Positions 1-4,904 of a stretch of DNA of 9,826 nucleotides are shown piece by piece. The stretch is taken from NCBI GenBank assembly GCA_022563655.1, contig JADFMW010000092.1, forward strand, positions 1 to 9,826, written 5' to 3'. Position 1 is the first letter of the stretch. Each line of letters begins with the position of its first letter. The notes below the pieces were generated by a model. That model saw nothing but the letters and a program-made list of their open reading frames with translations, did not search any database and was not told where the DNA came from. The DNA is from Pseudomonadota bacterium (GTDB lineage Bacteria > Pseudomonadota > Alphaproteobacteria > JAAXGF01). Made by a program: the position numbers and the translations under genes.

Positions 1-570
1 GTCCTGGCGTGCGGCGTCGAGATGGTGGTGCAGGAATATCTGGCGCCGACGAGCTGGCACAAGGCACGCGCCGAGATCACCCCCGACGACGTCGAGCGCG
101 ACGGCATGCTGCGCCAGGATGAGGAGCTGTCGGCCGAGGTGCTCCTCGGCCGCGACGGCGAGGCGATCGAGGTGATGGTGATGCGCACCAGTCTGGTCCA
201 CGGCGTGTCGATGAACGTCGAGGTGCTGGACGAGCCGGCGCTCGAGGCGGCGGCGCGTGAGTGCGCCGAGCTGCTCGGCAGACACGGCCTGATCGGCCCG
301 TGCGAAATTACCGGTAGGCTACTCGCCGACGGTGACTGGCGGATATTTGAGGCCAACGGCCGCTTCACCGGCACCTGTTCGACGAGGGCGAAGTTCGGCT
401 TCAACGAGGTCGAGGCCGCCTGGCGGCACTTCATCGAGGGGGAGGAGAGCCCTGACTGCCTGACCTTCGACAAGGACCAGGTGGCCTGCCGCTACCTTGC
501 TGAAACCGTCGTCCGCAAGGGCGACCTTGAGCGGCTGCGCCAGCGCGGCAAGTGGCGGGCGTCTTCCTGA
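1..570 (+). CDS. ATP-grasp domain protein, 3' part (5' end outside window)
   Basis: The frame is open from base 1 and ends at TGA 568-570, giving 189 residues with no start in view, so this is the C-terminal part of a larger protein. The sequence fits the second half of an ATP-grasp fold. An early VVQEYL strand lies where these enzymes contact the adenine and the grasp lid. A basic/acidic stretch with ELSAEVLLGRDGEAI follows, like the paired strands of carbamoyl-phosphate-synthase-type enzymes. Then come GLIGPCEITG and IFEANGRFTG, matching the usual E-x-N-x-R-F-x-G metal-binding strand that holds Mg-ATP. The family joins a carboxylate to an amine, thiol or similar nucleophile through an acyl phosphate. 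The substrate cannot be read from this part. The oxygenase gene starts about 100 bases downstream on the same strand, so a shared biosynthetic cluster is possible but unproven. Confidence 0.75.
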   Translation, partial: VLACGVEMVVQEYLAPTSWHKARAEITPDDVERDGMLRQDEELSAEVLLGRDGEAIEVMVMRTSLVHGVSMNVEVLDEPALEAAARECAELLGRHGLIGPCEITGRLLADGDWRIFEANGRFTGTCSTRAKFGFNEVEAAWRHFIEGEESPDCLTFDKDQVACRYLAETVVRKGDLERLRQRGKWRASS

Positions 571-671
571 GCGGCAGGCGCCTGTGACGACCGGACACTC
601 GGAGGCATCGTCGGAATTCCTGTGCCGCGCCGCACGTGGTGCGCTAGGCTGACAAGAAAATCGAACCACCG

Positions 672-1373
672 ATGAAGAGGATGGGTGTGGCAGGAAATCC
701 ACGCGTCGAATTCGAGCCGAAACGGGATTTGGTGCTCTCCTACACCACCCCGATCGTGTATGTGAAGGTGCACGACAGCGAAGCGCTCGACGGGGAACTC
801 AAACGCCTGATCCTGACCGAGGAGAAGGCCAAGCCCGGCGTGACGAAGAGCAACATACGCGGTTGGCACTCCGATACCGATCTCGCGCAATGGGACAAGC
901 CAGCGGTGAAGACGCTCTTCGGGCTGATCGATCCCGTGGTCCGGCGCCTATCGGGCTTTCTGGTGGGCAGGGAACCTTGGGGAGGCGGTATGAGGTACAC
1001 CGCCTGGGCCAACGTCAACCGGGCCGGTTCCTACAACAAGATGCACAATCACCCGGGGTTTCACTGGTCGGGCGTCTACTATGTCGACGTTGGCGAGCGC
1101 GACGCAAACGAGACGGACAGCGGAAAGATAGAGTTCCAGGACCCAAGGGGGTTCGTCTCCATGCTACCGATCCCCGGCAAGCCCTTCGGGCAGACCACGA
1201 GCATCCGCCCGCGCTCGGGCGCGCTCCTGATCTTCCCGAGTTTCATATATCACGCGGTGACACCCTACACCGGCGCCGGGGAACGTATCTCGATCGCCTT
1301 CAATGTCTTGTTGGAGGGCGAGTCCGGTTGGAAGAAGGACGCCGAAGGTGGCCGAACGCCCTCGGCGACCTGA
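672..1373 (+). CDS. putative 2OG-Fe(II) oxygenase (TIGR02466-like)
   Basis: A 233-residue cytoplasmic protein with the features of the TIGR02466 / 2OG-FeII_Oxy_5 family. Residues 108-140 hold the core: RYTAWANVNRAGSYN, then MHNHPGFHWSGVYYV. H125 and/or H127 are the likely first iron ligands. GKIEFQDPRG follows at 151-160. A second conserved block at 188-212 (FPSFIYHAVTPY, then ERISIAFN) supplies the distal histidine H194 and R205, which would bind the 2-oxoglutarate carboxylate. Members are thought to hydroxylate a substrate using O2 and 2-oxoglutarate; the substrate here is unknown. The length is normal for the family. ATG 672 has only a weak upstream AG-rich stretch. ATG 681 is an in-frame alternative, but its GAAGAGG lies too close. 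The last ~15 residues are not conserved-looking. The gene converges on the minus-strand barrel gene with 35 bases between them. Confidence 0.8.
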   Translation: MKRMGVAGNPRVEFEPKRDLVLSYTTPIVYVKVHDSEALDGELKRLILTEEKAKPGVTKSNIRGWHSDTDLAQWDKPAVKTLFGLIDPVVRRLSGFLVGREPWGGGMRYTAWANVNRAGSYNKMHNHPGFHWSGVYYVDVGERDANETDSGKIEFQDPRGFVSMLPIPGKPFGQTTSIRPRSGALLIFPSFIYHAVTPYTGAGERISIAFNVLLEGESGWKKDAEGGRTPSAT

Positions 1374-1377
1374 TTGT

Positions 1378-1412
1378 CCCGGAATCCGGGTCTAGCCAGA
1401 ATCCTGGTCTAG
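1378..1412. repeat. small hairpin and 14-bp direct repeat between convergent genes
   Basis: The gap between the two convergent genes holds a perfect 5-bp stem, CCCGG/CCGGG with loop AAT (1378-1390). It also holds a 14-bp direct repeat with one mismatch (1382-1395 and 1399-1412, GAATCCGGGTCTAG and GAATCCTGGTCTAG). The second copy overlaps the barrel gene's stop codon. The hairpin could act as a weak two-way transcription stop, but there is no T-tract on either side, so a terminator call would be weak. Confidence 0.35.
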
Positions 1413-2455
1413 AAGGACACCCGCAGTCCGGCCCTGCCGCCGACGTAGAGCACGTTGTCGTCGTTGTCGAGATCGGTGAATTCCGAGGCGGTGTTGGCCT
1501 CCGGCACGTTCCCCGGGCCTGTCGCCACGCCCAAGAGATACATCGCGGTGCCCCCGACGAAGAGCTCGACCCCTTCCGCCACCTCCAACGCCAGCTCTAG
1601 ATCGCCCTGCACGATGCCGGCGACGTCCCACTCGGACTCGTCGAAGTCGAAGACGTTCGACGCCTCATTTTCGTAGTGGAAATCCTTTTCCACGTAGTTC
1701 GCGTAGACGCCGCCCTTGGCGCTACCGGTGATCCGAAGATTTTCAAGAAGCTGGGCGCGGCCCTCGACGCCGACTTGGATGCCGGCCAAGTAGTTGTCGA
1801 TGTCGATCTGAATTTGCCCGTCCGGTTCGCCTGGACTAAGTGGGTCGAAGTCGCCCTCGTCGACCGAGAACAGGTTGATGTCTTCGTCGAGCACCGCCAC
1901 GCGGGGACCGATCAGGAGGGTCACCCGGGGTGTGATGCGATAGAAATAAGATACTTCCCCGCCAATGAGCGATGTCTCGTAATCTCCGAGAGCCGCGGTG
2001 GCAGCGGTGAAGGAAGAGTCAGGGACGAAAGTGCCGGGGCCGGCCGTGAACGACCAGTTGGAGCTTAAACCCTCGGAGACGTCGTTCGTGGCGAACTCGG
2101 CGTCATGCCTGACATACATGAACGAGGCGCCGATCGCCTCCATGTTGCTGATGTCGATGATCACCTCGGCGCCGACCCCGGCGTCCCAGTCCTGCGAGAG
2201 ATCGTCCTCGGTGGTCAGCGGCGACGGCCCGGTGCCGGGGGGAATGAGCGTGACGTCATCGGTGTCTCGCCACAGGTAGAGCGCGTAGGCCTCGGCGGAA
2301 ACCTTTCGCTCCTGCGCCACCGGCGCTGCCACCATGGCGCCCATCAATGCACAAGCGGAAACGCCCGCGAGCAACGTATTGCGAACGTCTTTCGATGCCG
2401 GATCATTAAACCTCTCCCTCTCGCGCTCGGACAAACCGCCCAAGACGCATAGCAC
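1409..2455 (-). CDS. outer-membrane beta-barrel protein (N-terminus probably frameshifted)
   Basis: The open frame runs from GTG 2455 to TAG 1409-1411. After a hydrophobic stretch with small residues (NTLLAGVSACALMGAMVAAP) that reads as a signal-peptide core, the protein alternates short amphipathic strands with acidic loops rich in D, E and N. It ends in GGRAGLRVSF, a C-terminal aromatic strand of the kind recognised by the BAM complex. This is the pattern of a Gram-negative outer-membrane barrel of roughly 300 mature residues; I cannot name the family or a substrate. GTG 2455 is a poor start: GGAG abuts it, and it gives an acidic/basic prefix before the hydrophobic core. The better start is ATG 2404-2406, with GAGGGAGAGG just upstream (2411-2420), but that ATG is in another frame. 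One extra base at the A-run at 2390-2392 would join MIRHRK directly to the signal core and give a 332-residue protein. The gene diverges from the cation transporter. Confidence 0.72.
   Translation of the reverse strand: MLCVLGGLSERERERFNDPASKDVRNTLLAGVSACALMGAMVAAPVAQERKVSAEAYALYLWRDTDDVTLIPPGTGPSPLTTEDDLSQDWDAGVGAEVIIDISNMEAIGASFMYVRHDAEFATNDVSEGLSSNWSFTAGPGTFVPDSSFTAATAALGDYETSLIGGEVSYFYRITPRVTLLIGPRVAVLDEDINLFSVDEGDFDPLSPGEPDGQIQIDIDNYLAGIQVGVEGRAQLLENLRITGSAKGGVYANYVEKDFHYENEASNVFDFDESEWDVAGIVQGDLELALEVAEGVELFVGGTAMYLLGVATGPGNVPEANTASEFTDLDNDDNVLYVGGRAGLRVSF
2406..2450 (-). CDS. possible 14-codon leader peptide before the barrel gene
   Basis: An ATG at 2448-2450 is preceded by a perfect GGAGG (2455-2459) four bases away. 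It reads 14 codons (MRLGRFVRAREGEV) to TAA 2406-2408. That stop shares one base with the ATG at 2404-2406, the probable start of the barrel protein (TAATG). This is the arrangement of a translationally coupled leader. The peptide is short and basic, with no known family, and no attenuator hairpin was recognised. It may be chance; the strong ribosome-binding site and exact stop-start overlap are the only support. Confidence 0.28.
   Translation of the reverse strand: MRLGRFVRAREGEV
2411..2420 (-). promoter_or_regulatory. ribosome-binding site deciding the barrel gene start
   Basis: On the minus strand GAGGGAGAGG lies 4 bases before ATG 2404-2406 (GGAG centred about 7 bases away). It is the best-placed Shine-Dalgarno site near the signal-peptide region and argues for this ATG over GTG 2455, although a one-base frameshift separates the ATG from the main frame. 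Confidence 0.5.
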
Positions 2456-2771
2456 CTCCGCTGACCGTCCTCTCCCTCGCGAACGCAGCGCCTCAGGTGC
2501 AAGTGCTCATTGGATACCAGCGCCGGCCCATTGGAATGATTAAATGCGGCGCAAGCGCAAAAACTCGGTGGCCGTGACATTTTGGTCACAATGCGAGTCG
2601 GGCAGCCCAATCCGCGTTTGGCCTGGCCTTTGCGCAAGCTCCTCATCTACGGGACAAAAGTGCTCAACAATCACCCGAGAGCGGAGTCGTCGCAGACCGT
2701 GCGCTCAAGCATGTTTCCAAGGCTCCGTTCCCGCCGCGATGCTATAAGGTCCGGCGACCTCGGGGAGCGCC
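2456..2771. other. divergent intergenic region between barrel and cation transporter genes
   Basis: About 316 bases without a convincing gene. It should hold the promoters of both divergent genes. TATAAG at 2743-2748 is a fair minus-10 hexamer for the transporter, but no good minus-35 lies 16-18 bases upstream. No convincing sigma-70 pair was found for the minus-strand gene. A short palindrome lies at 2574-2589 (separate entry). The short reading frames here overlap one another and look like chance. Confidence 0.5.
2574..2589. promoter_or_regulatory. GTGAC-N6-GTCAC palindrome, possible operator
   Basis: A perfect inverted repeat, GTGAC ATTTTG GTCAC, sits in the divergent control region, about 120 bases before the barrel leader and 180 bases before the transporter. 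It resembles a binding site for a dimeric regulator. It is not a standard CRP site, because the spacing between the TGA-type half-sites is 8 rather than 6 bases. A 5-bp repeat can arise by chance. Confidence 0.25.
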
Positions 2772-3734
2772 ATGGCGAAGCTTGCTTCGAAAAAGGTCAT
2801 CTACGCCGCGCTCGCGGGAAATTCGCTCATCGCGGTGATGAAGTTCGCCGCCGCCGCGGTCACCGGCAGCTCGGCCATGTTCAGCGAGGCGATCCACTCC
2901 CTGGTCGATACCGGGAACCAGTGGCTGCTCTTGTATGGGATCAGGAGAGCGCAGCGGCCGGCCGACGCGGAGCATCCCTTCGGTTACGGCATGGAGATCT
3001 ACTTCTGGACCTTCGTGGTCGCGATCCTGATCTTCGCCGTCGGCGCCGGGGTCGCGATCTACGAAGGGGTGACGAAGCTGCTCAATCCCCATCCGATCAC
3101 GGCCCCTTACGTCAACTACGCCGTGCTTGCCGTCGCGATGGTCTTCGAGGCGGGCGCCTGGTGGATCGCGTTCCGGGAGTTTCGCAAGACGAAGGGGTCG
3201 CTCGGCTATTTGGCGGCGGTGCGGGCGAGCAAGGACCCGGCCATCTTCACCGTCCTGTTCGAGGACAGCGCCGCCATGCTGGGGTTGGTCGTGGCCATGG
3301 CCGGGATCGCGCTCGGCGAGTACCTCGGCGTACCCGAGATGGATGGCGCCGCGTCGATCCTGATCGGCCTCATCCTGGCCGCGGTCGCGGCTTTTCTGGC
3401 CCATGAAAGCAAGGGCCTGCTGATCGGCGAGAGCGCCCGCCAAGAGGTCGTAGACGGCATCGAGCGGATCGTCGCCGGGCAACCGGGAATCGTCGCCATC
3501 AACGAGGCCCGCACCATGCATCTCGGCCCCGAGGACGTGCTGCTCAACCTTAGCCTCGATTTTGCCGACCACCTGTCATCGGCGGAGGTGGAGGCGGCCA
3601 TCTCGCAGCTCGAACGCACGATCAAGTCGGCCTTCCCCGAGGTCACGCGCGTCTTCATCGAGGCGCAGAGCTTGATCGGGCACGAGGAAAGCCGCCGCCG
3701 CGCCACCCTGCAATCATCCGAGACCGGCCCGTAG
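2772..3734 (+). CDS. cation diffusion facilitator, SLC30A9-like clade
   Basis: A 320-residue inner-membrane antiporter that probably exports Zn(II) or a similar divalent metal in exchange for protons. About six membrane spans can be read: roughly 9-31, 33-55, 77-99, 111-133, 158-182 and 192-210, followed by a cytoplasmic ferredoxin-like domain (220-300). The second span carries SEAIHSLVDTGNQ with the CDF metal pair H42 and D46. HPFGYG at 68-73 is also typical. The fifth span reads LFEDSAAMLG (E164, D165) instead of the usual HxxxD. This E-D-x-A-A form is the mark of the SLC30A9 (ZnT9)-like branch, so metal choice may differ from YiiP-type CDFs. ATG 2772 follows GGGGAG with good spacing. From codon 300 on (3671-3734) the DNA is one copy of a dispersed repeat, so the tail LIGHEESRRR... 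is probably acquired rather than ancestral. Confidence 0.9.
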   Translation: MAKLASKKVIYAALAGNSLIAVMKFAAAAVTGSSAMFSEAIHSLVDTGNQWLLLYGIRRAQRPADAEHPFGYGMEIYFWTFVVAILIFAVGAGVAIYEGVTKLLNPHPITAPYVNYAVLAVAMVFEAGAWWIAFREFRKTKGSLGYLAAVRASKDPAIFTVLFEDSAAMLGLVVAMAGIALGEYLGVPEMDGAASILIGLILAAVAAFLAHESKGLLIGESARQEVVDGIERIVAGQPGIVAINEARTMHLGPEDVLLNLSLDFADHLSSAEVEAAISQLERTIKSAFPEVTRVFIEAQSLIGHEESRRRATLQSSETGP

Positions 3735-3767
3735 CGCGAACCGGGGAGGCGCGAGAGCTCCCGCGCC
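3671..3767. repeat. dispersed repeat, copy A (overlaps the end of the CDF gene)
   Basis: Bases 3671-3749 match 7882-7960 without gaps, with 6 mismatches in 79 bases (about 92%). Both copies are followed by a GC-rich hairpin: here GGCGCG/CGCGCC with an 8-base loop (3748-3767), in copy B GCGCG/CGCGC (7962-7976). Copy A supplies the last codons and stop of the cation transporter. At least four of the differences change the encoded amino acid, so it looks conserved as DNA, not as a protein tail. This fits a REP-like or miniature mobile element; no transposase is nearby. Confidence 0.8.
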
Positions 3768-3773
3768 GGTTTA
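3748..3773 (+). terminator. possible weak terminator after the CDF gene
   Basis: A 6-bp perfect stem (GGCGCG, loop AGAGCTCC, CGCGCC) 13 bases after the transporter stop is followed by GGTTTA. The T-tract is only three bases, so termination would be weak. The stem is also the distal part of repeat copy A. Confidence 0.35.
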
Positions 3774-3802
3774 GCCCGCATCCTGGTGAGAAATGCGGGC
3801 TA
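3772..3802. repeat. REP-like palindrome with a 10-bp stem
   Basis: TAGCCCGCAT (3772-3781) pairs perfectly with ATGCGGGCTA (3793-3802) across an 11-base loop (CCTGGTGAGAA). It lies between the transporter and the membrane-protein operon, directly after repeat copy A. Elements of this appearance are common in intergenic DNA of high-GC proteobacteria, from memory rather than a search. It could stop transcription or protect the mRNA 3' end of the transporter, or be a REP-type element moved by a TnpA-REP transposase elsewhere. Confidence 0.6.
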
Positions 3803-3914
3803 GAGCCGGGTTCGTTCCGGGATGCTCTTTGTGTTACCATCGTCGGCAACCGGGGGTAGCCATCCGGGCAATCCCGGTTAAATCGATCTTGAGCTTTTCA
3901 CGTAACCGGTAATC

Positions 3915-3945
3915 GGGGCGGCAATTGGGGCGGCAATTGGGGCGG
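3915..3945. repeat. 12-bp tandem repeat at the start of the membrane-protein gene
   Basis: GGGGCGGCAATT occurs twice in tandem (3915-3926, 3927-3938), followed by a partial third copy, GGGGCGG (3939-3945). The last base of the third copy is the first base of the GTG start at 3945. The GGGGCGG in the last copy is the only purine-rich stretch near that start, so the array probably includes the ribosome-binding region. Copy-number change would move in 12-base steps and keep the coding frame. Confidence 0.7.
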
Positions 3946-4904
3946 TGCCAGAGAAAAACCAAAACTCCGACATGGCGGCCCGAACACACGATGATCTTGT
4001 AAGCCCACTCAAGGCCGTCGGCAAATTCCTCGGCTGGCTCTCCGGGTCCCTGGCCGCCATCACAGGCGTTCTCTATGGCTTGGGCTACTTGGTAACGCTG
4101 TCCAATCTCTATTCCCTCGGTCTGAATTTCTATTTGTTCGATTTCGATCCTTCCCTTTATCTGACGCGCGGCGCCAACTTCGTGCTCTATTTCACCCGCT
4201 GGTTTTTCCAGACGCTCTTCTATTTGATCCTGCTGATCTCTCCCGTCCTGGTGCTTGGACTCGTCGTCTACCGCTACCGGGCCTGGATCAACGACCGCTT
4301 TCCCGCCAAGGGCCGCGCGGCCGTCGACTATGTCCGGCAACGCCCTGTGATCTGGAGAGGCTTGCTGTTTGCCGTCCTGGTCGCGGTTCTCGCTCAGGAT
4401 GTGTGGGTCAGGTTTGAAGACTTCAGCAAAATTCTTGGCGAGTCTCACAGCCTCTTCGATCCGCAAGAGTCCGGGCCGCGAGAGTCCGGGTCGGCGCCCG
4501 CCTCCGGGCAGGTCATCCTTTTCTACCAGCTCTTCCTTATCGAGGCGGCGGTGCTGCTCTATCTGGCTTGGCGCGTGACGGCCGCATGGCGATTCCGGGC
4601 ACTTCTGGCCGCGCCGTTCGCGCTGGTGCTCGCGATGTCGGTCGTCACCTTGCCCATGATCTACGGCATTTTGGTCATCTCCAATAAATTTCCGGCCATA
4701 CGGGTGATCACCGACGATCCGAGCGGTGCGCCGCGATCAAGCGAGCTTTATCTATTGTCGAAAACAGATAACGAGTTCATTTTATGGGATAACAACAACC
4801 GCAAGGTTATATGGCTGCCGCTGAGTAGTGTCAGGAGAGCGGAGATCGGTCGCAGCAAATCCCTGCCGGCGCCCGCGAAATCAGATGACGGAAAGGTGCC
4901 GTGA
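3945..4904 (+). CDS. multi-pass inner-membrane protein of unknown function
   Basis: I do not recognise the family. The 319-residue product has five or six hydrophobic segments: about 31-52, 80-110 (long, perhaps with a re-entrant turn), 137-151, 189-208 and 217-246. A cytosol-like basic stretch lies at 110-135, and a loop rich in S, P and G at 167-188 shows an internal PRESGS-type repetition. The C-terminal ~70 residues are soluble (IRVITDDPSGAP..., then LYLLSKTDNEFILWDNNN...VIWLPLSSV). They read like a small beta-strand domain of the 'what is shown is what is stored' type found at the end of some membrane channel-like proteins; its function is open. GTG 3945 is the first usable start after the in-frame stop at 3903. 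ATG 3972 is an alternative but lacks a ribosome-binding site. The stop overlaps the next gene's start by four bases (GTGA, 4901-4904), so the two proteins are probably made together and may work as a pair. Confidence 0.7.
   Translation: MPEKNQNSDMAARTHDDLVSPLKAVGKFLGWLSGSLAAITGVLYGLGYLVTLSNLYSLGLNFYLFDFDPSLYLTRGANFVLYFTRWFFQTLFYLILLISPVLVLGLVVYRYRAWINDRFPAKGRAAVDYVRQRPVIWRGLLFAVLVAVLAQDVWVRFEDFSKILGESHSLFDPQESGPRESGSAPASGQVILFYQLFLIEAAVLLYLAWRVTAAWRFRALLAAPFALVLAMSVVTLPMIYGILVISNKFPAIRVITDDPSGAPRSSELYLLSKTDNEFILWDNNNRKVIWLPLSSVRRAEIGRSKSLPAPAKSDDGKVP

Noticed and set aside
2574..2589. CRP/FNR binding site
   Set aside because: The palindrome's spacing (8 bases between TGA and TCA halves) does not fit CRP, and the half-sites do not fit FNR; kept only as an unspecific operator candidate.
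2742..3572. 276-codon open frame on the minus strand under the cation transporter
   Set aside because: It is the antisense of a clearly recognisable CDF gene; its composition (D, R, G, H rich, no hydrophobic segments) is typical of a high-GC shadow frame.
3671..3767. CRISPR or attachment-site interpretation of the repeats
   Set aside because: Only two copies 4.2 kb apart, no regular spacers, no cas genes, integrase or tRNA nearby.
3834..4466. 210-codon minus-strand frame opposite the membrane protein
   Set aside because: It is a shadow of the membrane gene: its run of short repeats comes from the 12-bp tandem repeat, and it has no ribosome-binding site or recognisable domain.
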